Below are positions 45,167-55,411 of a DNA stretch of 64,000 nucleotides, piece after piece. The notes beneath the pieces were generated by a model. It did no database searches. It was not told the DNA's origin and saw only the letters and a list, made by a program, of their open reading frames with translations. A program made the translations under genes and the position numbers. Origin of the DNA: CAINVV01 sp037137375 (GTDB lineage: Bacteria > Bacteroidota > Bacteroidia > Bacteroidales > Prolixibacteraceae); NCBI GenBank assembly GCA_037137375.1, contig JBAXKJ010000019.1, positions 1 through 64,000 of the forward strand, written 5' to 3'. Numbering within the stretch: position 1 is the first letter of the stretch; the number at the start of each line of letters is the position of its first letter.

Positions 45167-47230
45167 TCAGTTGATCTCTTCTTGCTCATCGATTATTTTC
45201 ACTTTCGATTTGAGCTGATCAATCTGTGATTTTAATTTTCCTATCTGATCATTGACACCGTCGATGAGGGACTGTGCACCCTTTGAGGATCCAAAAAATC
45301 CAACATTATTAGTAAGGGTGTTGATGTCACTTTCAAGTTGTCTGAGGCGCACGGCATAGCGGTCGCGTTCAGTATTAATCTTGGACCATCCTCTTGGAAT
45401 GGCGGCCAGATGCTCAATTTTCGATTTGAATTTAATCAGGTTTAGATCCTGATCGTCCATCTTAATTTTATTGAACTGATTGTCAATAGCATCGTGGTAA
45501 CGATTCTGAAGCTCTTCTTTCTTTCTGAATGGTACGTGACCGATCTCGGCCCAACGATCCTGGAATTTTTTCAGGGAAGCAAGATCATCCCCTGCATTCC
45601 CGCTAGGTTTGAATTCCTCAATATCGGTTATCAGTTGCTTTTTGGCTTTCATGTTCTCATCCTGGTCTCCAGTAACACCAGAGAAATGAGTCTGTTTCTT
45701 GTTGAAGAACTCATCACACGCAGTACGGAAGCGCTTCCATATCAACTCTGACTGCTTTCTGGGAACCGGACCAACTTCCTTCCATTTCTTTTGAAGTGTA
45801 ATAAGTCGGTCTGTTGTGGCTTTCCAGTCTTCGCTTTCTTTCAACTTCTCTGCTTGTTCACAAATCTCAACTTTCAATGCGAGATTTTTAAGCAGATGTT
45901 CCTTGCTCTTGTTCCAGAAATTGCGCTTGTTTTGGAAGAAAGTATCGTTGGCAGCCCTGAAACGATCCCAAATTTTTGAGTTTTCTTTTCTAGGTCCGAA
46001 ACCTGTTTTTTTCCACTCTTCCTGTAACTGAATAACTTGTTCGGTTACGTCATTCCATTCACGCGGATTATCAGAAACAAATGTGGAAAGTTCTTCTGCC
46101 TTTTCACAAAGTTCAATTTTCCTTTGTAACTGCTCTTTCTGGACAGAACGTTCCTGCTCAAAATGCTGCTGATATCTCTTATTAATAACAGAAGTCGCTA
46201 TTTTAAAGCGATCCCAGAGTTCCTGCTTGTGATCCCTGGGAACAGGACCGATTTCGCGCCAGGATTCATGTAATTTCTGAAGTTCCTTGAAAGTTGAAAG
46301 TGGCTCGTCTGAATTATTAGAAAGCTCTTCTGCTTTGAGGCATAACAGCATTTTCTGATCCATGTTTCGCTTGAGATCCAAATCGCGCAATTCGCGGTCT
46401 ATCTTGACGAAATCATAAAAACGCTCCACCTGATAATGGTAATTCTCCCAGAGGTCTTTGACTTTTGACTGGGGAACCTGGCCAAGGGACTTAAATTTAG
46501 CTTGTAATTCATTGAATAACTGGAAAGTATTATTTAATGAATTTTCGCTGTTTACAAGGGTTTTAATCTCATCGATGATCTCTACTTTCCTGAGATAATT
46601 TTCTTCTTTAACAGCTTCCAGTTTCTTATTGGACTCATAGCGCAGATTCTTATATTCCCTGAACAAGTCTTTTAATTCTTGTTCAAAAGGGTCAGATTCA
46701 GGCATAAACAACTCTTCTTCATTGCCTTCGGCTACAAAAGCGGTTTTTTGCTCACCTATTTCGTGATTTCGTATTTTATAAAAACAGGCTTTTATTGCGT
46801 CTGCATGTGGTTTGATGATATCTACATCCCCTTCGCCGATAATCTTCCTGAGCGTGTTGATCAGGTTGATCTTGTTATAAGAAGAATAGTCATGAATTGG
46901 TTGTCCATCTACAACCGGCTCATCATCATGAAACGGATCATCTTCTTCGTCTGAGTGGCAGGGTATCGGTTCGAGAATTGACTCTAATAACTCGGCTTCA
47001 CTTTGGTGTGAGCCCTCTTCGTCGATTTTCTCTTCTGATTCTGAAAGTACTACAGGTTCTTGATTTAGTTCTTCAGTTGCAGGTTCCGCTTCTGTTACCT
47101 CTTCTTTTATTTCAATAACTTCAGAAGTTTCAACAGGTTCTGTGCTTTTTTTTTCAGATACTGTCTTCTTTTCTCTTTTTGGTTTAGAAGCAGGACTGTT
47201 CAATTCATTAGATTTCATCAGCAATTTCAT
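45167..47230 (-). CDS. DUF349 repeat protein
   Basis: A protein of about 687 residues. The N-terminal 110 residues are acidic and low in complexity. At least five repeats of the DUF349 type follow, each with a Trp or Phe and a Gly-x-x-Pro core: LGQVPQSKVKDLW, IGPVPRDHKQELW, TGFGPRKENSKIW, VGPVPRKQSELIW and IGHVPFRKKEEL. A coiled coil ends the protein. In-frame ATGs at 47260, 47230 and 47218 are all possible starts. No biochemical function is established for the family. Confidence 0.85.
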   Translation of the reverse strand: MKLLMKSNELNSPASKPKREKKTVSEKKSTEPVETSEVIEIKEEVTEAEPATEELNQEPVVLSESEEKIDEEGSHQSEAELLESILEPIPCHSDEEDDPFHDDEPVVDGQPIHDYSSYNKINLINTLRKIIGEGDVDIIKPHADAIKACFYKIRNHEIGEQKTAFVAEGNEEELFMPESDPFEQELKDLFREYKNLRYESNKKLEAVKEENYLRKVEIIDEIKTLVNSENSLNNTFQLFNELQAKFKSLGQVPQSKVKDLWENYHYQVERFYDFVKIDRELRDLDLKRNMDQKMLLCLKAEELSNNSDEPLSTFKELQKLHESWREIGPVPRDHKQELWDRFKIATSVINKRYQQHFEQERSVQKEQLQRKIELCEKAEELSTFVSDNPREWNDVTEQVIQLQEEWKKTGFGPRKENSKIWDRFRAANDTFFQNKRNFWNKSKEHLLKNLALKVEICEQAEKLKESEDWKATTDRLITLQKKWKEVGPVPRKQSELIWKRFRTACDEFFNKKQTHFSGVTGDQDENMKAKKQLITDIEEFKPSGNAGDDLASLKKFQDRWAEIGHVPFRKKEELQNRYHDAIDNQFNKIKMDDQDLNLIKFKSKIEHLAAIPRGWSKINTERDRYAVRLRQLESDINTLTNNVGFFGSSKGAQSLIDGVNDQIGKLKSQIDQLKSKVKIIDEQEEIN

Positions 47231-47381
47231 TACGGCCGTTAAGCCAGGATGGATGTACATTATATATTCTGCACGAAAATAGATATTTACCCGTTAACGT
47301 CAACTGTTTCTGAAACATATTTTTGCAATTTTTTGCAAATTGGTCATAATTATCAGGAATCTCAGAGTGACAGACTTTTTC

Positions 47382-47389
47382 TACCTTTG
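47382..47389 (+). promoter_or_regulatory. -7 element of trmD
   Basis: TACCTTTG matches TAnnTTTG and lies 15 bases before the trmD ATG. It excludes the longer in-frame start at 47249. No -33 TTTG is seen. Confidence 0.5.
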
Positions 47390-47404
47390 CTAAAAATCTG
47401 TTTT

Positions 47405-48085
47405 ATGCGCATAGATATTCTTACAGTTGTACCTGAATTGCTCGAAAGCCCGTTCAATCATTCAATATTAAAAAGGGCCAAAGACAAAGGACTGGCTGAG
47501 ATCTGTGTTCATAACATCAGGGATTGGGCTACAGATAAGCATAAAAGAGTAGATGATTATGCATTTAGCAAGGGTGCCGGGATGGTCATGATGGTTGAGC
47601 CGATCGACAAGGCTATCAATGAACTGAAATCGCAGCGCGAATACGATGAAATTATCTTCTTAACACCCGATTCGGCTAAATTTACCCAGCAAGATGCGAA
47701 TCAGCTTTCCATGAAAAAGAACCTGATGATATTGTGCGGACATTACAAAGGAATCGATCAGCGTGTTCGTGATTACTTGATTACCAAAGAGTTCTCTATT
47801 GGTGATTATGTCCTGACAGGTGGAGAACTAGCAGCTGCGATAGTATCTGATGCAATTGTCCGCCTTCTGCCAGGGGTTTTATCGGATGAAACCTCCGCCT
47901 TAACAGATTCTTTCCAGGACGGATTACTTACCCCGCCTGTTTATACCAGACCGGCAGAATATAATGGCTGGAAAGTTCCGGATATTCTCTTATCCGGTAA
48001 CGACCAGCTGATTGATGAATGGAAAATGGAACAGGCCATTGAACGTACCCGGAAAATTAGACCCGATCTGCTGGGTCACGATTGA
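47405..48085 (+). CDS. trmD: tRNA (guanine-N1)-methyltransferase
   Basis: A 226-residue SPOUT methyltransferase. It begins MRIDILTVVPELLESP, and the knotted SAM-binding region has LCGHYKGIDQRVRD and SIGDYVLTGGELAA. It methylates G37 of tRNAs next to the anticodon and prevents frameshifting. The usual rpsP-rimM-trmD-rplS cluster is absent here. Its 3' end overlaps that of the AddB-like gene by ten bases. Confidence 0.95.
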   Translation: MRIDILTVVPELLESPFNHSILKRAKDKGLAEICVHNIRDWATDKHKRVDDYAFSKGAGMVMMVEPIDKAINELKSQREYDEIIFLTPDSAKFTQQDANQLSMKKNLMILCGHYKGIDQRVRDYLITKEFSIGDYVLTGGELAAAIVSDAIVRLLPGVLSDETSALTDSFQDGLLTPPVYTRPAEYNGWKVPDILLSGNDQLIDEWKMEQAIERTRKIRPDLLGHD

Positions 48086-50970
48086 ACAGATTGTTTACCG
48101 CAAATTGTGGCAAAATTGCAATATTGACAATTTTCCTCTACGGATGTTTGTTTGAATGGAATTTCGGGATTAAAGATTTCCTCCAGCAGACTAGTCAGTA
48201 AAGGCTCGAACTGATCCTTGATCTCCAGATAATTAACGTCATTACCACTGTTTTCCCTGTTGGTTAACCGGATATTATCTTCCTTGAATATTTTTTTTAA
48301 TCCATAGATTCCAGGAAATATTCCTCCTGATTCCGGGTGCATTTTGTCCCAGATCAACCCATAAACCAGGGTTTGAAAGGCTGCCTTGTTCCGTTTTTTG
48401 GCTTCCCTGTCGAATAAATCAGCCACTGAGTTGAAAGAATGCTCAGTTGTGCCGGTTTTGTAGTCAATTATTTCGAAAGCACCTGATTTATAATCGATTC
48501 TGTCTATAATTCCACCAATACGAATGGCCTTTCTTCCTCCAAGAATGGATAAAGTCGCACTGGCATTTTGTTCAAGTCCACTGATCATGAACGGAGTTCT
48601 TGTCAGATCGACCCTCAGCGTCTGCAAAACCATTTTGCGGATTACTTCGAAGACCAAAATATTCCTGCCTGAAAGTGATACATTTTCAACTCCCTGAAGT
48701 GATTTGAAAAATAACTGATTAAAGGCCTCTTTCAGCAATGCTTCAATCTTCCCTGTGTTGAGAATCATAGAGTTTATTGTGCCTTCATCCAATGACTTAT
48801 CCATGAACGGTTGGTACAATCTCTCCATAACCTGGTGAAAGAGTTTTCCGAACATCCGGGCATCCACCTCCTCAGAGACCTCATCATCTTCTTGAAAATG
48901 AGCAATATATTTAAAATAGTAACTCAAAGAGCAAAACAGGTACTGGTCGAGTGCTGTTGGAGAGATTCGCTTGCCGGACTCCAGGATTGCGTCTAGCTTC
49001 TCCAGTACCTTACCTTGTTTGGCAATAATAATTGGATGAACTGTCACGGGATCGATGCTGTTTTCAACTCCTGTCTCCTTAATTTCAAAGTGCGATTCCA
49101 GCAAAAGCTGGTAAAGGAATCGGCTCTTTTCTCCTGTTTTCGGCCCATTGGTACCTGAATTATAGATAAATGTCACGTTCTCTGAACGTTGTAACAATCT
49201 GTAAAAATAGTAGGCATACATGGCGTTCTGCTCTTCCAGCGTTGGCAACCCGACCCCCCGGCGAAGGTGGTAAGGAATAAAAGATCCTGACGCATTCGCC
49301 TTTGGCATAATGCCCTCATTGACAGATAGTAAGATGATGTTTTGAAAATCCAGTGTCCTGGTTTCCAGGATCCCCATGACCTGGATTCCCGAGAGTGGCT
49401 CTCCTTCAAAGGTGATGCTCAGTGCACCAAGATATTGAAGCAAGAGTTTGAAAAATGTATCCTTCGACAAATAATCGCTGGAACCCATAATTTCAACACC
49501 ATAATTAAAGAGGGTATTGTTCAATTTATTCACAGAAACATAGATCTGGTAGATATATTCCTGGTAATTGATGGCATAACTTCCGGTATTATTCTTCTCC
49601 CAAAAAGTAAATAGCTCAAACAAAATAGAAAGGAAATATTCCGGTAAATCTGAAACGGAATCTACCAGGACAAATATCTTACTTAAGAGATCCGTTTTGC
49701 AAAGTTCGGTTTCGGAGATATAGAGTAGATTATTTTTAATAATTTTTTCAACAATAGACTTACATTCAATTGGATGTACTGATTGAATTAATTGATTGTT
49801 TAATATATTGATAACACTTTTATGATGAAATTGGGTTTGACCATCTTCATTTTTATTCTTCTTCTGCAGTGAAATTAATAGGTTGATCAGACTGTATAAA
49901 GGGGTTTGCTTAAGTGGCAGTCCCATGGTAACATTCACTTTGTCAATATGTTCAGGCAAAGATGAGAGGAGTGGTAACAGTAACTCCTCATCACAAAGTA
50001 TGACAGCCGTCTCATCAAAATCTATCTTCTTTCCATTACCTGGTGGTATTTGCCTTGCTGCTATTTGCGTCTGCCCGATATGTGAAGTTGTATGAAAAAT
50101 CTGAATGTTTTTGGGTGATCTCAACAGATCTGTTTCATAAGGAAAGTCAACCTGAGGAAAAAGCCGGATATTCTCCCGCATGAAGAGTCCTGCTTCCTGG
50201 TTAGGATCACTTAGGTAATACTGATCAAAATCCCAATAAAAGGAAATATTCCCCTTTTCTTTCAATGTTTGGAAAAGTTTTTTTTCACAACTGTTCAAGG
50301 CATTGAAACCAGCAACAATAAATTGTCTGTCAGATAAATAGGTGGATGATAAAGAGTCCGTATCTTCAATGGTCGCACGAAACAACATCCCCTCATAGGC
50401 AATTTTTTGTGAAACGAGTTCTGCCTTAAATTTCACATAGACAGGATAAAGTACCTGCCACAGACGGGCAAATTCCTTCTGATCCCTTTTCTGATCTCCA
50501 CTGTTCAGGCTATTCCAGAAATGCTTAATCTCTTCTTTTCGTTCATCATTCCAGTCATTAAAATGTTCGTCTATCTCCTTAAGGTCGGTGATGTTGGTAA
50601 AAAGCAGTTCAGCGTCAACCAGGTATTTATCAACCTGGTCAAAATCATGCAGCAGCATCTCACCCCATTGATAGAACTCATCAAAAGATTCTTTCGATCC
50701 GGACAAATCCTTATAGATTTTAAAAAGCCGAAAAATTAGCTGAAGAGGGTCTTCTGTGTGTAAGGAAGAAATATTGGAAAAAAGTTCCTGAATGGTTACG
50801 ATTTCGGGCGAAAAGACTGGTCCAGTGATGACCCGGTTCAGATATTCGGTAAAAAATAGTCCGGCACGACGATTGGGAAAGACAATTGTCAGATCTGCAA
50901 TTCGTTGTCCATGAATCCGATACAAAGATCCGGCTATCCGTTGTAAGAAACTCTGATGCGATTGGCTCAT
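48076..50970 (-). CDS. AddB-like PD-(D/E)XK nuclease family protein
   Basis: A 964-residue protein. The N-terminal half resembles an inactivated helicase core (LTIVFPNRRAGLFFTEYL). The C-terminal nuclease has IGGIIDRIDYKSGAFEIIDYKTG, with the Asp and Lys of the PD-(D/E)XK site. Cysteines in CQYCNFATICG, together with one far upstream (LFCSLSYYF), would bind a 4Fe-4S cluster. This is the layout of AddB, which works with AddA in double-strand break repair. No addA gene lies next to it. Confidence 0.87.
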   Translation of the reverse strand: MSQSHQSFLQRIAGSLYRIHGQRIADLTIVFPNRRAGLFFTEYLNRVITGPVFSPEIVTIQELFSNISSLHTEDPLQLIFRLFKIYKDLSGSKESFDEFYQWGEMLLHDFDQVDKYLVDAELLFTNITDLKEIDEHFNDWNDERKEEIKHFWNSLNSGDQKRDQKEFARLWQVLYPVYVKFKAELVSQKIAYEGMLFRATIEDTDSLSSTYLSDRQFIVAGFNALNSCEKKLFQTLKEKGNISFYWDFDQYYLSDPNQEAGLFMRENIRLFPQVDFPYETDLLRSPKNIQIFHTTSHIGQTQIAARQIPPGNGKKIDFDETAVILCDEELLLPLLSSLPEHIDKVNVTMGLPLKQTPLYSLINLLISLQKKNKNEDGQTQFHHKSVINILNNQLIQSVHPIECKSIVEKIIKNNLLYISETELCKTDLLSKIFVLVDSVSDLPEYFLSILFELFTFWEKNNTGSYAINYQEYIYQIYVSVNKLNNTLFNYGVEIMGSSDYLSKDTFFKLLLQYLGALSITFEGEPLSGIQVMGILETRTLDFQNIILLSVNEGIMPKANASGSFIPYHLRRGVGLPTLEEQNAMYAYYFYRLLQRSENVTFIYNSGTNGPKTGEKSRFLYQLLLESHFEIKETGVENSIDPVTVHPIIIAKQGKVLEKLDAILESGKRISPTALDQYLFCSLSYYFKYIAHFQEDDEVSEEVDARMFGKLFHQVMERLYQPFMDKSLDEGTINSMILNTGKIEALLKEAFNQLFFKSLQGVENVSLSGRNILVFEVIRKMVLQTLRVDLTRTPFMISGLEQNASATLSILGGRKAIRIGGIIDRIDYKSGAFEIIDYKTGTTEHSFNSVADLFDREAKKRNKAAFQTLVYGLIWDKMHPESGGIFPGIYGLKKIFKEDNIRLTNRENSGNDVNYLEIKDQFEPLLTSLLEEIFNPEIPFKQTSVEENCQYCNFATICGKQSVQS

Positions 50971-51130
50971 AAATAATTTTGTCCATCTCCCTTCGTCCTT
51001 GAATTGGGATTTGAACGTTAAAATTGCTTATTTTTTCCGAGATTTGTCTGCCCGGAGGATAAGTTATAATTTGTCTGAATATTGTTAGACTGGAAGTCTG
51101 CCTTTATCGAGGTGTCGATTGGTTCATCTT

Positions 51131-51161
51131 TTTGTTAAATCATGGCTATTTCGTACATTTG
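51131..51161 (+). promoter_or_regulatory. Consensus promoter of sucAB
   Basis: TTTG (51131-51134), 19 bases, TACATTTG (51154-51161): an exact consensus match. The predicted start near 51167 gives a leader of about 68 bases. The rest of the 264-base gap 50971-51234 shows no other element. Confidence 0.75.
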
Positions 51162-51234
51162 GTTTTTAACATATTTCCATAAAAAACGTATTAGTGGAGC
51201 ATTAACTTAATAATCAAGGAGCAAAAACACAGGT

Positions 51235-53949
51235 ATGGATAAATTTTCCCTTGTTGGCAATCAGGAAATTGGCGCGGTTGAAGAGATGTACAAAAATTAT
51301 CTCGAGAACCCTGGTAATGTGGAACAAAGCTGGCGTAATTTCTTTGAAGGATTCGAATTGGCCAGAAAATCTTACCAGGAAAGCCTTGTATCGGCAGCTG
51401 ATGAGAACCGTATTCAGAAGGAGTTTCGGATTCTTAACCTGATCAACGGTTACAGGCAGCGAGGTCATCTTTTTACAAGGACTAATCCTGTCAGGAAGAG
51501 AAGAACCTACACTCCCACCCTTGATTATAAGAACTTTGGACTCGAAGATTCGGATCTCAACGCCGTTTTTCATGCCGGAAATGAGATCGGAATTGGCAAT
51601 GCGACGCTGAAGGATATCATTTCCTATATGGAGGCAACCTATTGTGAATCAGTTGGGGTTGAATTTCTTTACATGCGACAGCCTGAGCTACTCGATTGGC
51701 TAAAAAGCAGGATGGAAAAATCAAAAAACAGTGAATTTTTCACACCTGAACAACAGAAGCATATATTTTATCACCTCAATATCGCGGTAGGTTTTGAGAG
51801 TTTTATCCACCGAAAATTTGTCGGGGCAAAACGTTTTTCCCTCGAAGGAACCGAGGCATTGATCCCAGCTCTCGACGCAATCATACTTCACGGGGCCAAA
51901 TTGGGTATCGAGGAGTTTGTTGTCGGTATGGCTCACAGGGGCCGACTAAATGTACTTGCCAATATTCTGGAAAAGCCCTATAAAAATATTTTCAAGGAAT
52001 TCTATGCTACTGAATATGAGGAAGGTATATCATTAGGAGATGTAAAATACCACCTGGGTTTTGAGAATTTCATCCAAACGGATGATGGCGAAACAGTGAA
52101 ATTGAGCCTGATCCCTAACCCTTCGCACCTCGAAACTGTAGGTGCTTTGGCTGAAGGAATGGTCAGGGCAAGGATTGAGCATCAATATAACAATGACTTT
52201 GGCAAGATTGCACCGATCATCATACATGGTGATGCCGCCATTGCCGGTCAGGGTATTGTTTATGAGGTCGTTCAGATGTCTCAACTGCCTGGATATAAAA
52301 CTGGAGGTACTTTGCATATCGTGGTCAACAACCAGGTCGGTTTCACCACCGATTATCTCGAAGCCCGTTCCAGTACTTATTGTACAGATGTGGCTAAAGT
52401 GACACGATGCCCGGTTTTCCATGTTAATGGTGATGATGTTGAAGCACTGATCTTTACAGTTAAGATGGCGCTGGAATTCAGACAGACTTTCCAGTCTGAT
52501 GTGTTCATTGATATTCTCTCTTACCGAAAATATGGGCACAACGAAGGGGATGAACCACGTTTTACCCAGCCACTTCTCTATAAAATAATTGCAGGACATC
52601 CTAATCCCAGAGATATCTATGCAGAAAAGCTAATCAGCAATGGTGTGATGACACAGGCTGAAGTCGAAAAGGAGATTGCTCTCTTTGATGCGCAACTGGA
52701 AGAGAATTATGATGCAAGTAAACAGATTGACAAGCTCAATATTAAGAACTTCCTGGTAAGCGAATACAAACCTTATCGATTCCCGGATCCCTGCGAAATA
52801 TATGACATTCCAACGGCTGTATCTGAGACAGTTTTACTGAACCTTGCAGAAAAGATCAACCATCTGCCTGGAGACAAGAAGTTCTTCAGCAAGATCGTTA
52901 AACTGATGGAGGAACGTAAGCAGATGGTATCCAACAACAAGGTAGACTGGGCATTGGGTGAATTATTGGCTTACGCCTCTTTGCTTAACGAAGGTTTTCC
53001 TGTACGTTTGAGTGGTCAGGATGCTCAGCGTGGGACTTTCTCGCATCGGCATTCGGCTCTGGTACAAGAAGATACAGGAGAAAAATATTTCCCATTACAG
53101 AATATCTCTTCAGAGCAGGCATCCTTTACCGTATATAATTCACCATTGAACGAATACGGTGTAATGGGCTTCGAATACGGTTATTCGATGGCATATCCCA
53201 ATAGTTTGACCATTTGGGAAGGACAATTTGGTGATTTTGCTAATGTGGCTCAGGTGATCTACGACCAGTATATCTGCTCTGCCGGCGAGAAATGGGGAAT
53301 CATGAACGGATTGGTACTTTATTTGCCTCATGGTTATGAAGGACAGGGTCCGGAACATTCCAGTGCACGGATCGAGAGATATTTATCGCTGTGCAGCAAT
53401 TATAACCTGCATGTGGTGGTTCCGACGACTCCAGCCAACTTATTTCACATATTAAGAAGGCAAGTTATTGGAGATGTGCGTATTCCATTGATCGTGTTTA
53501 CCCCGAAGAGCTTGCTGAGGCATCCCAAAGTTGTTTCTTCGCTCGATGATCTGATCAAAGGCAGCTTCGAAAAACTGATTAAAGACGAGGAAGTGAAGGT
53601 TGGTCAGGCAGAGGTCGTAGTCTTCACATCTGGTAAGATCTATTTTGAATTGATTGAACGCCGGGAGAAACTGGGTAAGATGAATGTAGCCATTCACCGT
53701 GTCGAACAGGTATCCCCTTTTCCATCTGAAGAAGTACGTGATATAATATACAATAATCATCAGTCTAAAAGGTTCTTATGGGTTCAGGATGAGCCTGCAA
53801 ATATGGGTGTCTGGCCTTATCTTTTCAGGAAGTATCCTGAACTGAATCTTGAGTTGGTGAGCCGGCCCGAGAGTGCCAGTCCTGCAGCCGGTTTGGTCGA
53901 AAAGCACAAGAGAAGACTGGAAAGGATTATGGATTCAGTATTTAGCTAA
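51235..53949 (+). CDS. sucA: 2-Oxoglutarate dehydrogenase E1 component
   Basis: A 904-residue thiamine diphosphate enzyme. Features include the N-terminal E2-binding segment (EMYKNYLENPGNVEQSWRNFF), GMAHRGRLNVLAN, the TPP-binding GDAAIAGQG, and SGQDAQRGTFSHRHS in the transketolase-like pyrimidine domain. It decarboxylates 2-oxoglutarate and passes the succinyl group to the lipoyl arm of E2. The length is normal. It forms an operon with sucB, 27 bases downstream. Confidence 0.98.
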   Translation: MDKFSLVGNQEIGAVEEMYKNYLENPGNVEQSWRNFFEGFELARKSYQESLVSAADENRIQKEFRILNLINGYRQRGHLFTRTNPVRKRRTYTPTLDYKNFGLEDSDLNAVFHAGNEIGIGNATLKDIISYMEATYCESVGVEFLYMRQPELLDWLKSRMEKSKNSEFFTPEQQKHIFYHLNIAVGFESFIHRKFVGAKRFSLEGTEALIPALDAIILHGAKLGIEEFVVGMAHRGRLNVLANILEKPYKNIFKEFYATEYEEGISLGDVKYHLGFENFIQTDDGETVKLSLIPNPSHLETVGALAEGMVRARIEHQYNNDFGKIAPIIIHGDAAIAGQGIVYEVVQMSQLPGYKTGGTLHIVVNNQVGFTTDYLEARSSTYCTDVAKVTRCPVFHVNGDDVEALIFTVKMALEFRQTFQSDVFIDILSYRKYGHNEGDEPRFTQPLLYKIIAGHPNPRDIYAEKLISNGVMTQAEVEKEIALFDAQLEENYDASKQIDKLNIKNFLVSEYKPYRFPDPCEIYDIPTAVSETVLLNLAEKINHLPGDKKFFSKIVKLMEERKQMVSNNKVDWALGELLAYASLLNEGFPVRLSGQDAQRGTFSHRHSALVQEDTGEKYFPLQNISSEQASFTVYNSPLNEYGVMGFEYGYSMAYPNSLTIWEGQFGDFANVAQVIYDQYICSAGEKWGIMNGLVLYLPHGYEGQGPEHSSARIERYLSLCSNYNLHVVVPTTPANLFHILRRQVIGDVRIPLIVFTPKSLLRHPKVVSSLDDLIKGSFEKLIKDEEVKVGQAEVVVFTSGKIYFELIERREKLGKMNVAIHRVEQVSPFPSEEVRDIIYNNHQSKRFLWVQDEPANMGVWPYLFRKYPELNLELVSRPESASPAAGLVEKHKRRLERIMDSVFS

Positions 53950-53976
53950 CAAAAATGAGGTCATAAAATAATTGAT

Positions 53977-55290
53977 ATGTTGGAAGAAATTAAAGTCCCC
54001 TCCCCCGGAGAATCTATTTCGGAAGTTGAAATTGGCAAGTGGCTGGTTGAAAATGGCAGTATGGTCAAAAAAGGTCAGGAAGTTGCTGAGGTTGAATCAG
54101 ATAAGGCTACTCTCTCGTTAATTGCCACAGCTTCAGGTCAATTGGCTATCCTGGTAAGTGAGGGAGCAAAAGTGAAAGTGGGAAGCGTCGCCTGTACGAT
54201 CGATACATCAATGGCGCCTTCGCAGGAGGTGGATGGCGCATTAAATTCTGCCGGTATAGAGGTTGCCAAACAGGAAACGGTCAGTCCATTACAGCTCAAA
54301 CAAACTGATTCAGTGACTAATACTTCACAACCGGCGACTTCCCCCAGCGCTTCTGAGATCTCAATTAAGATGACCCCAACGGCTAAGGCAGTCATGGAAC
54401 AGGCCAATTTATCCGTCGAGGAAGTTCTCGCGGGCATCAAAAGGCTTACCAGGAAAGATATGGAACAGATAGTTGGGGCCTTGGCTACACCAGTGGCAAG
54501 CTCTGCGGCAACGACTGCAACTGTGTTAAGCTCTGTGATATCGCATGCATCTGTGGCAAGCCGTGACGAAGAGCGTGTGGCCATGACTCCGCTCAGACGC
54601 AAATTGAGTCAACGCCTGGTTGCCGTTAAGAACGAGACCGCCATGTTGACTACCTTTAATGAGGTGGATATGAGCAAAGTAGTCGATCTCAGGAATCGCT
54701 ATCAGAAGGCCTTTACCGATAAACACGGACTGAAGCTTGGGTTCAACGCTTTCTTTGCGAAGGCTGTCAGTCTAGCTTTGGCACAACATCCTTCGGTCAA
54801 TTCGATGATCGACGGCGAGGATATTATCACCCCAAAATACCACGACATAGGCATCGCCGTTTCAAGCCCGAAAGGTCTCATGGTGCCCATTATCCGCAAT
54901 GTAGAAACGATGAGTGTCGCTCAGATAGAACTGGCAATTAAGGATTTAGCAGAAAAAGCCCGGGACAAGCGTCTCACGGTTCAGGAGATGACTGGTGGGA
55001 CTTTCACGATAACCAATGGCGGAGTATTCGGTTCCATGATGTCCACTCCGATCATCAATCCGCCGCAGAGTGCCATCCTTGGACTCCATGCCATCAAGGA
55101 CCGGCCGGTCGCGATCGACGGGAAAGTGGAGATCAGGCCTATGATGTATATTGCCTTATCTTACGATCACCGGATCATTGACGGCAAGGATTCTGTTGGG
55201 TTCCTGGTGAAGATCAAGGAAATGATTGAGAACCCTGCCAAACTTTTGTTCGGTGGCAAAGATGCGGAAGAGCTTTTGCTGGGTCTGTAA
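53977..55290 (+). CDS. sucB: 2-Oxoglutarate dehydrogenase E2 component (dihydrolipoyl succinyltransferase)
   Basis: A 437-residue protein. Residues 1-75 are one lipoyl domain, with the modified lysine in VESDKATLS. An Ala/Ser/Thr-rich linker follows, then a peripheral-subunit-binding domain near residues 128-165 (TPTAKAVMEQANLSVEEV). The catalytic acyltransferase domain has SYDHRIIDGKDSVGF with the active-site histidine and aspartate. No E3 gene lies in this operon. Confidence 0.97.
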   Translation: MLEEIKVPSPGESISEVEIGKWLVENGSMVKKGQEVAEVESDKATLSLIATASGQLAILVSEGAKVKVGSVACTIDTSMAPSQEVDGALNSAGIEVAKQETVSPLQLKQTDSVTNTSQPATSPSASEISIKMTPTAKAVMEQANLSVEEVLAGIKRLTRKDMEQIVGALATPVASSAATTATVLSSVISHASVASRDEERVAMTPLRRKLSQRLVAVKNETAMLTTFNEVDMSKVVDLRNRYQKAFTDKHGLKLGFNAFFAKAVSLALAQHPSVNSMIDGEDIITPKYHDIGIAVSSPKGLMVPIIRNVETMSVAQIELAIKDLAEKARDKRLTVQEMTGGTFTITNGGVFGSMMSTPIINPPQSAILGLHAIKDRPVAIDGKVEIRPMMYIALSYDHRIIDGKDSVGFLVKIKEMIENPAKLLFGGKDAEELLLGL

Positions 55291-55411
55291 AAAAATCCAA
55301 GGCTTCAGCTGATTATACTGTTGATTTGGGCAAAACAAGCAACAACAACTTATTCAGTTGCAACGTTGCTGCTCCTTATTCTGCAGCTACTTCTTAATGT
55401 TTGGCTACGTA

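Noticed and set aside
52033..52599. A 188-codon open frame opposite sucA
   Set aside because: Antisense to the conserved thiamine-binding region of sucA; no signal of its own.
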